From: an uncultured bacterium
GTDB taxonomy: Bacteria; Bacillota; Negativicutes; Veillonellales; Veillonellaceae
Reading direction: 5' to 3'
DNA length: 19,986 bases
NCBI GenBank assembly: GCA_905214495.1
Contig: CAJMLW010000025.1
Location: 1 to 19,986, forward strand
Shown here: one piece after another, positions 7,895 through 14,054 of the stretch
Numbering within the stretch: position 1 is the first letter of the stretch
How the letters are laid out: every line of letters begins with the position of its first letter
Notes under the pieces: generated by a model
Database searches by the model: none
What the model was told of the DNA's origin: nothing
The model's input: only the letters and a program-made list of their open reading frames with translations
Translations under genes and position numbers: made by a program

Positions 7895-7923
7895 AGCATA
7901 TCACTATTCAAAGAATAGTTCAA
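7895..7923 (-). promoter_or_regulatory. Promoter of the thiC riboswitch transcript
   Basis: -35 TTGAAC (7918-7923), 17-nt spacer, -10 TATGCT (7895-7900), about 20 nt upstream of the aptamer. The spacer contains an inverted repeat, ACTATTC/GAATAGT (7903-7919). A 13-nt palindrome, TGTAAAGTTTACA (7943-7955), lies just upstream. Confidence 0.7.
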
Positions 7924-7992
7924 TAGGATATTAAAATTGCCATGTAAAGTTTACACTTGTAAGTGAACAGTAGTAATTATATTCCTTTACAT

Positions 7993-8529
7993 TTACTCAA
8001 CAATACATTGGCACATTTTCATCGTAGCCAATGCTGCTTCATGAGACTCTGGTGTCACACCAGCACAACACTTTGCGTCTATGTGAACAGGCACCTCTGG
8101 CAAGCCAGTTTTTAATAATACTGCATTCGATACAACACAAATATCTGTGCAAAGACCCACTAAGGTTATACTTTCAATAGGCTCTGCTCTATGCATACCT
8201 TGCAATCGCGTTACTAATTCAGAGGATCCGAAGTTAGGCTTATCAATAATAAAAGACGGATGAATAGTGTTGCGTTTTTCTGCCGATTCTAAAAGCCCAT
8301 CTACTATTTGCCAACCATCTGTATCTTTTACACAATGTACAACAGGTAAATGTTGACCTTCTTGGCTTTCAAGATAATCATTATCGTGAGTATCCCGTGT
8401 AAAGATAACAGGACCATCGAAGGATGCTATTTTTTGACGCACATTGTCTACAATGGCTTGAGCCTCTGAAGAACCAAGAGCACCGTCCACAAAATCATGT
8501 TGCATATCAATTACGACTAATACATTCAT
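7993..8529 (-). CDS. Isochorismatase-fold cysteine hydrolase (nicotinamidase-like)
   Basis: A 178-residue enzyme of the isochorismatase/nicotinamidase superfamily, whose members hydrolyse amides such as nicotinamide. The catalytic triad can be assigned by position: D8 (VVIDMQHDF), K97 (DKPNFGS) and C131 (GLCTDICVVS). Metal-site residues D46 and H48 (RDTHDND) and H65 (VVHC) are present; the third histidine position of classic PncA appears to be E54 or close to it, so nicotinamidase activity is likely but not proven. It starts 3 nt after the stop of the PgpA-like gene, with GGAGG inside that gene's end, so the two are translated from one mRNA. If it is PncA, its role would be NAD salvage. Confidence 0.82.
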   Translation of the reverse strand: MNVLVVIDMQHDFVDGALGSSEAQAIVDNVRQKIASFDGPVIFTRDTHDNDYLESQEGQHLPVVHCVKDTDGWQIVDGLLESAEKRNTIHPSFIIDKPNFGSSELVTRLQGMHRAEPIESITLVGLCTDICVVSNAVLLKTGLPEVPVHIDAKCCAGVTPESHEAALATMKMCQCIVE

Positions 8530-8532
8530 TTT

Positions 8533-9045
8533 TTATTCCTCCACAATGACATGATGCACTCGATTTGGCGTATTATGCGCAATGCGACCTGCCGCAGCGG
8601 CCGCCACAGCACCTACCAAATCATCAAGAAATGTGTTGCAATGACTATCAACTTGACTATCTAGTTTTTTAACGATGCCAGGTTTTACCTTATCAATATA
8701 ACCATAGTTCGTAAACCCAATAGATCCGTATAAATTCACAATGGATAAAGCGAGGATTTCATCAATCCCAAACAAGGCCTCATCGCGAGTCATAATACTT
8801 TGTAGAGGCTCAGATAATTTCTTCTGCTCTGCCAATCGATCCAATTCTATGCCCGTAATGATGGCATTTTGTGTTTCTCGTTTTTCAAGTACAGCCTGAA
8901 CACTCTCTACACACTCGTCCATCGTCAAATCAGGAATATACGGTTGTTGAATTATCATCACAATATCTGCAATATCCTGAACGGTAACGCCTCGTTCCTT
9001 TAATAAATTATACGTACACGCCTTTAATTCCTCCTGAGATATCAT
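8533..9045 (-). CDS. PgpA/YutG-like phosphatidylglycerophosphatase A family protein
   Basis: A 170-residue protein that resembles YutG and the PgpA family (phosphatidylglycerophosphatase A: phosphatidylglycerophosphate to phosphatidylglycerol). Recognisable parts are the N-terminal YNLLKERGVTVQDIADIV, the central DEALFGIDEILALSIVNLYGSIGFTN split by acidic residues, and the C-terminal DDLVGAVAAAAAGRIAHN. It has no obvious transmembrane helices except the alanine-rich C-terminal segment, unlike E. coli PgpA, and the soluble YutG-type subgroup has uncertain substrates. GAGGAG lies 5 nt before the ATG. It is the first gene of a two-gene unit with the cysteine hydrolase. The function is a family inference. 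Confidence 0.75.
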   Translation of the reverse strand: MISQEELKACTYNLLKERGVTVQDIADIVMIIQQPYIPDLTMDECVESVQAVLEKRETQNAIITGIELDRLAEQKKLSEPLQSIMTRDEALFGIDEILALSIVNLYGSIGFTNYGYIDKVKPGIVKKLDSQVDSHCNTFLDDLVGAVAAAAAGRIAHNTPNRVHHVIVEE

Positions 9046-9066
9046 AATTGCTCCTCAAAATTATAC

Positions 9067-9103
9067 AAATTTACGTAACACATTATACCTTGATTATAGC
9101 ACG
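9067..9103 (-). promoter_or_regulatory. Promoter region of the pgpA-like operon
   Basis: On the minus strand there is TGCTATAAT (an extended -10, 9095-9103) followed 5 nt later by a second TATAAT, and a third one nearer the gene. All lack a strong -35. Which is used cannot be told from the sequence. Confidence 0.4.
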
Positions 9104-9140
9104 AAAAAATCCCCGCCGACGTTCTATCGGTAGGGATTCC
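9103..9140 (-). terminator. Terminator of yjdM
   Basis: Stem AATCCC/GGGATT and CCGA/TCGG separated by a 2-nt internal mismatch (9108-9119 with 9127-9138), ending on the minus strand in six T. It begins 5 nt after the yjdM stop. Confidence 0.85.
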
Positions 9141-9144
9141 ATGA

Positions 9145-9489
9145 TTAGATTTTCTTAACCATTTCAGATTTCAATGCCATCGCACCAAAACCATCAATTT
9201 TGCAATCGATATCGTGTCCGTCGCTCGCATCAGAAATGAGGCGAATGTTTTTAACGCGCGTACCTTGTTTCAATACGCCAGCGCCTTTTACTTTGAGGTC
9301 TTTTACAACAACAACAGTATCGCCATCAGCTAATTCGTTGCCATTAGCATCGCGAATGATACCTGCTTCAGCTGCAGCTTGTGCGTCAGCCGCTGTCCAT
9401 TCATTGCCACACATAGGGCAGATAAACATATGACCGTCTTCGTATGTGTACTCGTCGCCACACTTAGGGCAGTTAGGTAAATTTGCCAT
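9145..9489 (-). CDS. yjdM: Zinc-ribbon protein YjdM (PhnA family)
   Basis: A 114-residue protein of the YjdM/PhnA family (historically 'alkylphosphonate utilisation operon protein'). An N-terminal zinc ribbon has C7, C10, C24 and C27 (NCPKCGDEYTYEDG, ICPMCGNEW). It is followed by the characteristic C-terminal beta domain with LADGDTVVVVKDLKVKG and TRVKNIRL. Its molecular role is not established; despite the name it is not phosphonoacetate hydrolase. It is a single-gene unit with its own extended -10 promoter and terminator. Length matches the family, and nothing is unusual. Confidence 0.92.
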   Translation of the reverse strand: MANLPNCPKCGDEYTYEDGHMFICPMCGNEWTAADAQAAAEAGIIRDANGNELADGDTVVVVKDLKVKGAGVLKQGTRVKNIRLISDASDGHDIDCKIDGFGAMALKSEMVKKI

Positions 9490-9521
9490 TTAGATCTCCT
9501 TTTTCACTACATAATGAAAGT

Positions 9522-9530
9522 ATTATACCA
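9522..9530 (-). promoter_or_regulatory. Extended -10 promoter of yjdM
   Basis: Minus strand TGGTATAAT (TGn plus TATAAT), 33 nt upstream of the ATG; no clear -35. Confidence 0.55.
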
Positions 9531-9597
9531 TATTATATCTATGAGTATGAAAGCCTTATAGATGGGGCCTCGATGATTCATTTAATTATTCACAACA

Positions 9598-9966
9598 CTA
9601 TTGTAAACCGAATTCAAAAAATACCGATACAGTTATCGCTTTCTCGACACCAATATTACCTACATTCCATACTATATTTTTAGCAATCTGAACTAATTCC
9701 AAATAAGCCGTGTCATCAGATAGGTCCTGATTAGGCGCTAATTCAACAGAAATAACATTTCCTTGAGCATCTGTAGTAATAGTCAATGGAACACTATACG
9801 GTCTAAGCCCCATCTTTTTCATCGTCTCAACTGGAATGAATTTCTGTTCTTCTATTTTACCCACAAATGAAGAAAGATCATTGCTATCTAGTTCCATATC
9901 ATCTGCAAAAACAGGAAAAGGACTTAAAACAACTAACAATAAAAACAAACATATAACTCTAAGCAT
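9598..9966 (-). CDS. Small exported protein of unknown function
   Basis: A 122-residue protein with a signal peptide: a short MLR start, a hydrophobic core (residues 4-18), and a likely signal peptidase I site after A21 (VFA-DD). The mature part is about 100 residues. Its second half (VPLTITTDAQGNVISVELAP near 58-77, and a final VSVFFEFG strand) resembles the beta-alpha-beta fold of TonB C-terminal or periplasmic 'energy transducer' domains, but the resemblance is weak and no membrane anchor or proline stretch is present. A near-consensus promoter (TTGACA, 17 nt, TATAGA) precedes it. The ribosome binding site is weak (GGTGA). No function is assigned. Confidence 0.7.
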   Translation of the reverse strand: MLRVICLFLLLVVLSPFPVFADDMELDSNDLSSFVGKIEEQKFIPVETMKKMGLRPYSVPLTITTDAQGNVISVELAPNQDLSDDTAYLELVQIAKNIVWNVGNIGVEKAITVSVFFEFGLQ

Positions 9967-10002
9967 AAACGTTCACCAATCATAACACACAACACAATAA
10001 TT

Positions 10003-10031
10003 TCTATAAGATATATTCTAGAGACTGTCAA
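10003..10031 (-). promoter_or_regulatory. Consensus promoter of the exported-protein gene
   Basis: -35 TTGACA (10026-10031), 17-nt spacer, -10 TATAGA (10003-10008). The inverted repeat CTAGAGA (10018-10024) and TCTCTAG (10038-10044) brackets the -35, as an operator would. Confidence 0.75.
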
Positions 10032-10050
10032 TTTACATCTCTAGTTCGAA

Positions 10051-10079
10051 TTGACTATATATGTCAACCCCTTTATAAT
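10051..10079 (+). promoter_or_regulatory. Consensus promoter facing right, with no gene behind it
   Basis: -35 TTGACT (10051-10056), exactly 17 nt, -10 TATAAT (10074-10079). The -35 is also the left arm of a palindrome, TTGAC and GTCAA (10051-10067). It lies back to back with the promoter of the exported protein, with 19 nt between the two -35 boxes. No protein gene follows on the plus strand. Confidence 0.7.
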
Positions 10080-10137
10080 GTAATAAAGAGATAGTCGACG
10101 AGTGGTTCCGTCAGGCTCATCCCAAAACATTATAAAG
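10071..10137. repeat. 67-bp element bounded by 11-bp inverted repeats
   Basis: CTTTATAATGT (10071-10081) and its exact reverse complement ACATTATAAAG (10127-10137) enclose a 45-bp core with GTCGAC in it. Each arm contains a TATAAT hexamer that faces inward. No target-site duplication is visible. Confidence 0.6.
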
Positions 10138-10190
10138 CACGAAAAAATGGCCTTTCGTTTTCAGCTACCAGTTGGTAACGAAGGGCTATT
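10086..10190 (+). ncRNA. Candidate small RNA of about 105 nt
   Basis: This is the predicted transcript of the orphan plus-strand promoter, up to the hairpin at 10150-10185 (GCCTTTCGTT-type stem pairing with AACGAAGGG). I do not recognise any known RNA family or riboswitch. No frame has a convincing start with a ribosome binding site; one GTG frame of about 45 codons (10101 on) stays open but lacks a good Shine-Dalgarno. The end is uncertain because the U-tract on plus is weak. Confidence 0.35.
10142..10187 (-). terminator. Hairpin terminator, stronger on the minus strand
   Basis: Stem 10150-10159 with 10177-10185 (one G-T pair), with six T immediately after on the minus strand and a weaker ATTTGTCGTT on plus. 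It may stop leftward read-through from the antitoxin gene and rightward transcripts from the orphan promoter. Confidence 0.6.
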
Positions 10191-10243
10191 TGTCGTTATT
10201 ACAACAAATCAGCACTATCAATAATCCAAAGGAAATAACTACA

Positions 10244-10273
10244 AAAGGGAGACTCAGAACGGAGCCTCCCTTT
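10244..10273 (-). terminator. Terminator of the antitoxin gene
   Basis: Stem AAAGGGAG-CTC (10244-10255) with GAG-CTCCCTTT (10262-10273), with one internal mismatch, 18 nt after the stop codon; T-rich on both sides. Confidence 0.75.
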
Positions 10274-10290
10274 ATTCATCTATACCATGA

Positions 10291-10572
10291 CTATTCGGCC
10301 TCAGCTAACAACTGTTCTATGCTGATAAAAGTATCCTCAATAGGACCCATTCTACCTTTTCGTTCGTCTTCCTCAGCCAATGCAATAGCCTCTAATAATT
10401 CTATCTGTGCTTTCAATTTATTATAGGTTTCATATCCCATACATACCGTATCACCACGGCCATTCACTGTCATAATACAAGCTTCATCCCTTGTTTTCAA
10501 AACTGTAGAGATTTCATTATATTTATTTCTTAAATCCGACGATGGTCGGATACTTTCACGTAATAACCCCAT
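10291..10572 (-). CDS. Orphan Phd/YefM-type antitoxin
   Basis: A 93-residue protein of the Phd/YefM antitoxin family: N-terminal DNA-binding half (IRPSSDLRNKYNEISTVLK, then PIMTVNGRGDTV-like strand reading ACIMTVNGRGDTVCMGYETYN split across 32-52) and a C-terminal acidic helical tail that would wrap a toxin (EEDERKGRMGPIEDTFISI). Such proteins neutralise RelE/ParE, YoeB or Doc toxins and repress their own operon. Here no toxin gene follows: the next thing downstream is a terminator, and the next gene upstream is a transporter with its own promoter. Either the partner was lost, is encoded elsewhere, or the protein acts only as a regulator. AGGAGG lies 7 nt before the ATG, and a 31-bp palindrome covers the promoter. 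Confidence 0.85.
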   Translation of the reverse strand: MGLLRESIRPSSDLRNKYNEISTVLKTRDEACIMTVNGRGDTVCMGYETYNKLKAQIELLEAIALAEEDERKGRMGPIEDTFISIEQLLAEAE

Positions 10573-10585
10573 AAAAGCACCTCCT

Positions 10586-10616
10586 CATATACAAATTATA
10601 TCATAATTTGTATATG
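10586..10616. promoter_or_regulatory. Perfect 31-bp palindromic operator over the antitoxin promoter
   Basis: Arms CATATACAAATTAT (10586-10599) and ATAATTTGTATATG (10603-10616) are exact reverse complements, separated by 3 nt. The palindrome contains the minus-strand extended -10 TGATATAAT (TATAAT at 10595-10600), so a bound dimer would block transcription. It ends next to the ribosome binding site. Autorepression by the antitoxin is the obvious reading. Confidence 0.75.
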
Positions 10617-10634
10617 AATTGTGAATCAGTAATC

Positions 10635-11132
10635 CTATCCCAATCGTTTACGCAAGATTGCATAGAGAATCATACTAATGATTACACTCATAACAGCTTG
10701 AATGGTATTAGTTAAAATACCGGCAATGGCTACGCCTGGATCGAAGACAAAGTATTCGGCGATGAAGTAGCCTGCTACGATAATAATACCACCTACGACA
10801 GTTGCTACCAAAGCAGAAGTAGTTGTCTTATAGTTATAGACAGTACCGACAAGATAGCCTTCAATGCCTTTCACCACAAAGGTGATTGGTACAAAGACTG
10901 CGTAGCCAAGGAACAAATCAGCTAGCGCTGGTCCAATAGCACCGATATAGGCACCATATTTTCGACCTAATAATAAAGCGGATGTCATGATAACGACATC
11001 TCCAACATTGAAATAGCCGCGTATGCCAGGTACTGGAATTTTCGTATACATTGTAAGCAATGTAGCGAGGGCAATCAATACGGCTGTGAGTACTAACGCG
11101 GATGTAGTACTGCGGGTTTGAACGTGTTGCAT
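10635..11132 (-). CDS. ECF transporter S component (substrate-binding membrane protein)
   Basis: A 165-residue integral membrane protein with about five to six hydrophobic helices (roughly 10-28, 42-58, 60-80, 84-92, 103-125, 135-160). It has the family segments IPVPGIRGYFNVGDVVIMTS split near 32-50 and LLLGRKYGAYIGAIGPALADLF after it, typical of the HmpT/YpaA-like S components that capture vitamins or precursors for an energy-coupling factor transporter. The energising genes ecfA, ecfA' and ecfT are not in the window, so it probably shares a common module encoded elsewhere. The substrate cannot be read from sequence. A thiC with a TPP riboswitch lies nearby, but no TPP riboswitch precedes this gene. 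Start MQHVQ at 11132 follows AAGGAGG. Confidence 0.85.
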   Translation of the reverse strand: MQHVQTRSTTSALVLTAVLIALATLLTMYTKIPVPGIRGYFNVGDVVIMTSALLLGRKYGAYIGAIGPALADLFLGYAVFVPITFVVKGIEGYLVGTVYNYKTTTSALVATVVGGIIIVAGYFIAEYFVFDPGVAIAGILTNTIQAVMSVIISMILYAILRKRLG

Positions 11133-11158
11133 AGCGTCCTCCTTATAAAAGAAAATAA

Positions 11159-11183
11159 GCATGTGAATAATTACATCACATGC
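11159..11183 (-). other. Hairpin at the 5' end of the ECF S-component transcript
   Basis: GCATGTG (11159-11165) pairs with CACATGC (11177-11183). It begins where transcription should start from the promoter at 11188-11216, and is followed by TTATTTTC on the minus strand. It may be a 5' stabilising stem or a weak attenuator. Confidence 0.5.
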
Positions 11184-11187
11184 CTAT

Positions 11188-11216
11188 ACTATAAACCTTT
11201 ATGGTAACACTTGCAA
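11188..11216 (-). promoter_or_regulatory. Promoter of the ECF S-component gene
   Basis: -35 TTGCAA (11211-11216), 17-nt spacer, -10 TATAGT (11188-11193). It separates this gene from the immunity-type cluster upstream. Confidence 0.7.
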
Positions 11217-11245
11217 ATACAAGGAATTAACTATAGAAAATACTA

Positions 11246-11539
11246 TTAACAGTACTCTTCAAAACGTTCCTCTACATTGTAGAGAACCTCGCAATCACAA
11301 CCGCCACCTTCGTTGATAATCCAGTCTAGTACACTTTCAACATCTACCTTTTGTTTTTCTAAAAACTCTCTTGTGAAAGTCAGACTATGATCGCAACCGT
11401 CATTTGTCTCTAATTTCTCGTCTACATAATCAAATAATTGCCAAAATAACTCTTCATCCATAGGTAAACTATCTTTAAACGATTGCCTTTGCTCGTCTGC
11501 ATAAGCTTTTAATAATTCCTTTTTACGTGCTTTATCCAC
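11246..11539 (-). CDS. DUF2695 family protein
   Basis: A 97-residue cytoplasmic protein. The family pattern is clear: GCDHSLTFTREFLEKQKVD (49-67), then VLDWIINEGGGCDCEVLYN (70-88), with three cysteines (50, 81, 83) and acidic ends. DUF2695 has no established activity; members are common in clusters of immunity-type genes. The start is GTG at 11537-11539, with AAGGGAG 8 nt upstream. It is the last gene of a nine-gene minus-strand run, 57 nt after the leucine-rich repeat gene. No strong terminator follows. Confidence 0.8.
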   Translation of the reverse strand: MDKARKKELLKAYADEQRQSFKDSLPMDEELFWQLFDYVDEKLETNDGCDHSLTFTREFLEKQKVDVESVLDWIINEGGGCDCEVLYNVEERFEEYC

Positions 11540-11596
11540 TATGATTACTCCCTTTTATGGCTTATAAGTTATAGCTCATGACTTATATTTCAAGCC

Positions 11597-12361
11597 TTAT
11601 TTCTCATATAGTTCTGGTCGTTCTAAAACTGTGCCATATTTTAATTTTGGTAGTTTAACGAATTCAGGATACAACTGCTTAACCTCTTTACAAGACTTTA
11701 ATGTAAGATGTTCTAAATTATTAAGTTCTAAAACGGGAGAGTAGTCTTTATCTATCACCTTTGCCGTTAAAAAGCTAAAAAAGCGCAACTGTTTCATATG
11801 GCGTAAAAATTCTAAGGATTGAACCTTAAGAATTTTAGGAGCGGCGAAGTCACCTTCTAAGGCAAGACTTTCAAGATGTTTTAGATTAGCTAATGGCGCG
11901 TAATCATCAATTTGTTGAAAGTTTTCAATCGACAGAGCTACTAAATTTACTAATCTTGAAATAGGCTCTAAGCTCGATACACTTCTTCCAGACCCAATGT
12001 GTAGATATTCTAGCTCTTGTAAATTCTCAAGTTTTAAAATATCTGGATAAACACCCCATTTTATATGTAACCTTTTAAGTCTCCGTTGGGCACACACCGC
12101 ATCAAATAACTCCTGTGGCATTCTTGTACAAAACATGAGCTCTGTAAAGATATCTGGATGTTCAACTAAAAAATCACACCACTCCTGTAAAATGCGTTTC
12201 TTATCTTTAGCAGAATAGTCTTCATCTAGCTGTGTGCAATTAATCATCAGCTTATCTTCACCATCATATTCAGAAACCTCAACTACAGATTTTAGTTGTT
12301 TCTCATCCTTATGATAGTAGTCAAAGCCATATTTAATTTGCTTTTCTGTTAACACTGCCAT
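11597..12361 (-). CDS. Leucine-rich repeat protein, immunity-like
   Basis: A 254-residue acidic cytoplasmic protein. Residues 1-95 form a non-repeat N-terminal part. From about 95 to 245 there are around six irregular leucine-rich repeats of 22-25 residues (LKRLHIKWG, LEYLHIGSG, LVALSIENF, LESLALEGD, LRFFSFLTA, LEHLTLKSC), which would make a curved protein-binding surface. No signal peptide, so it is not a surface adhesin. The start MAVLTEKQIK at 12361 is chosen because GAGG lies 9 nt upstream; a frame reaching 12424 has no ribosome binding site. Its place among immunity-type genes suggests that it binds a toxin or its delivery partner; this is inference from context. Confidence 0.72.
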   Translation of the reverse strand: MAVLTEKQIKYGFDYYHKDEKQLKSVVEVSEYDGEDKLMINCTQLDEDYSAKDKKRILQEWCDFLVEHPDIFTELMFCTRMPQELFDAVCAQRRLKRLHIKWGVYPDILKLENLQELEYLHIGSGRSVSSLEPISRLVNLVALSIENFQQIDDYAPLANLKHLESLALEGDFAAPKILKVQSLEFLRHMKQLRFFSFLTAKVIDKDYSPVLELNNLEHLTLKSCKEVKQLYPEFVKLPKLKYGTVLERPELYEK

Positions 12362-12439
12362 GTTATAATTCCTCATCTTCGTCAGTCCCATAATTAGTTT
12401 ATCTATAACGAGAGCCATAGCCAACAGATTATAACAGGC

Positions 12440-12946
12440 CTAGCAAATCGATACAAGCACATGCCCGTTAACCTCTAGAACTTGTTTGTAAAAGCGTTTC
12501 ATTTGCTCGAAATTATGAAGAATTTCGTCTTTGATTTCTTCCTCTTCTTCTTCATAGTCCCAGATATTTGGATATAATTCTGCTTCTTTGCAGGCTTTCA
12601 TATCAAAAGATTCGAGTGCACTTTCAATATCAAATTGATCTAGAGCTGCCACGATATTGGCTAAATGATTGTGTTCTGTATATGCTACATAGTCTGATAT
12701 ATCCTCAACAGCCATTACGCCTAGTACCGCTTGGCTAAGAGGATTTTTATCGTCTTTATGGTCAGTGCCCACACCAGTTAGCACAAAATGGAGTACATCC
12801 CACATCTTGTCGATATCAAGCAATAACTCGTCCTCATCACTCCACTCTTCAACGGTTTCAAAAAGTTCCTCTTCTAATGAGCCTAAACTCTTGAGCTCTT
12901 TTAAATTCTTATCACTTACACAATTATAATTTGCAATGAGTCCCAT
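12440..12946 (-). CDS. DUF1877 family protein (YfbM-like)
   Basis: A 168-residue protein that matches DUF1877/YfbM by its N-terminal MGLIANYNCVSDKNLKEL, the core LDIDKMWDVLHFVLTG (42-57), AVLGVMAVEDISDY, and the late YPNIWDYEEEEEE. The family is found in poly-immunity clusters of polymorphic toxin systems and as single genes; its target is unknown. Strongly acidic. The ATG overlaps the end of the preceding 89-residue gene by 23 nt, with GGAG about 10 nt upstream, so the two are probably translationally coupled. Confidence 0.85.
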   Translation of the reverse strand: MGLIANYNCVSDKNLKELKSLGSLEEELFETVEEWSDEDELLLDIDKMWDVLHFVLTGVGTDHKDDKNPLSQAVLGVMAVEDISDYVAYTEHNHLANIVAALDQFDIESALESFDMKACKEAELYPNIWDYEEEEEEIKDEILHNFEQMKRFYKQVLEVNGHVLVSIC

Positions 12947-13193
12947 AATCTTTAATCTCCGTGAGCAAATCTAACAACACAGCCTCATGTTCTTTATTTT
13001 TATCTAACAATGGCTTACATAATAGAAGTACTTGTAAAGAATAGTAGTAAAAACTAAAGAATAGGTCATCTGGAAATACCTCTTCTTCCTCATATCTGAG
13101 AATATCTTCGTCTTCATCATACTCTTCAGACCAAAGATATTCTTCGTTGAGCATATCCTCAAAGTTCGGTAATTGATCTGCATGTTCTAACAT
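12924..13193 (-). CDS. Small, extremely acidic protein of unknown family
   Basis: An 89-residue protein that I do not recognise. Residues 12-42 are a dense run of Asp/Glu (for example YDEDED and RYEEEE), followed by an aromatic-hydrophobic stretch (FFSFYYYSLQVLLLCKPLL, 46-64) and a helical C-terminus. The acidic half suggests mimicry of nucleic acid or binding to a basic protein. The ribosome binding site is weak (GAGATGG). It overlaps the DUF1877 gene by 23 nt and follows the Imm26-like gene by 29 nt. It could be a truncated relative of a larger immunity protein, but no frameshift partner is seen. Confidence 0.6.
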   Translation of the reverse strand: MLEHADQLPNFEDMLNEEYLWSEEYDEDEDILRYEEEEVFPDDLFFSFYYYSLQVLLLCKPLLDKNKEHEAVLLDLLTEIKDYGTHCKL

Positions 13194-13222
13194 AAGACCA
13201 TCTCTAATGCACTCAGCAATAA

Positions 13223-14029
13223 TTATTGATGAACAATATCTTCCACCAATTCATTAGTATCTATCAGGCGAAGTCTACCTGTTCTAGGCTCATCTGTAAT
13301 CTCGTTGTAGATATCTTCCAACGTGCCTGCTGGTGCTAGTTTCCACAATTTACACGGATACAGTTCAACAGCCCCAATGATTTCTAAATGGTCTAGCAAT
13401 AGGCCTAGGTCTTTATGATTAAACCAACAGTCGGTATCGATACCGAAATTTGTATTGTCTTTCCGGCAGGCGATTTTACTATCTAAAAACTGCTCCATTG
13501 TAGGTTTTTCTTTTTGTAAAAGCCGCGTACAGGCCAAATGGTACTCGATTTTCCGCGGTGATTGATCCACGTCAGATACAAAAATAGCTCCATACTCGTT
13601 TTCAAACTTAACAGCTAATACGTCGCCCACCTTAACATGAGGTTCTCGCTTTGTTTTAGATTTACGAACCTTAAGAGGCTTTGGATTTTCGCTTTGTAGT
13701 TGTACGGCTAACTTATCCAATACCTTTTGACGCTGTTTGAGCGCCTTACTATCAATGTCTAGCCAAAACTCATGAGCCCCCTTCCCGATTATGTCTAATG
13801 CTTTCTCTTTGATATCCTCTGGCAGATGGCCTATCTTCCACAGCGAATAGGCTACGGCAGTCCAATAAATTTCTGTATAGAATTCGTCAGTACAAAATTT
13901 CTGTTCTTCACCCAAAATTTCTGAAACAATTGTATCAATACTAGTGCCATCTCTATAGCGCTCAACAATTAAATTATAAATATCATGGCCATCATCACTA
14001 TCTATGATTTTTACTCCATCAATAGCCAT
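13223..14029 (-). CDS. Two-domain protein with an Imm26-like C-terminal half
   Basis: A 268-residue protein. The N-terminal half (1-100) is a helical region with DSDDGHDIYNLIVERYRDG and EIYWTAVAYSLWKIGHLPED, somewhat like DUF4259-type proteins. A basic hinge of lysines and arginines (about 112-130) leads to a beta-rich C-terminal half that begins VKVGDVLAVKFENEYGAIFV, a 'G-D-V-x-A-x-x-x-x-x-x-Y-G' start typical of Imm26-like domains. Both parts are immunity-type. The assignment is by eye and tentative. AGGAG precedes the ATG by 6 nt. Neighbours lie 25-29 nt away on either side, in the same operon. Confidence 0.6.
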   Translation of the reverse strand: MAIDGVKIIDSDDGHDIYNLIVERYRDGTSIDTIVSEILGEEQKFCTDEFYTEIYWTAVAYSLWKIGHLPEDIKEKALDIIGKGAHEFWLDIDSKALKQRQKVLDKLAVQLQSENPKPLKVRKSKTKREPHVKVGDVLAVKFENEYGAIFVSDVDQSPRKIEYHLACTRLLQKEKPTMEQFLDSKIACRKDNTNFGIDTDCWFNHKDLGLLLDHLEIIGAVELYPCKLWKLAPAGTLEDIYNEITDEPRTGRLRLIDTNELVEDIVHQ

Positions 14030-14054
14030 ATAATTCTCCTTTTAAGCAATACGT

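Noticed and set aside
10088..10135. Short peptide-like frame reading VDEWFRQAHPKTL
   Set aside because: It looks like protein but has no start codon in frame after a stop, is very short, and I cannot match it to a family. I note it only as a possible gene relic.
10172..10426. Plus-strand frame after the candidate small RNA
   Set aside because: It begins at a TTG without a ribosome binding site, runs through the antitoxin terminator and is antisense to the antitoxin gene.
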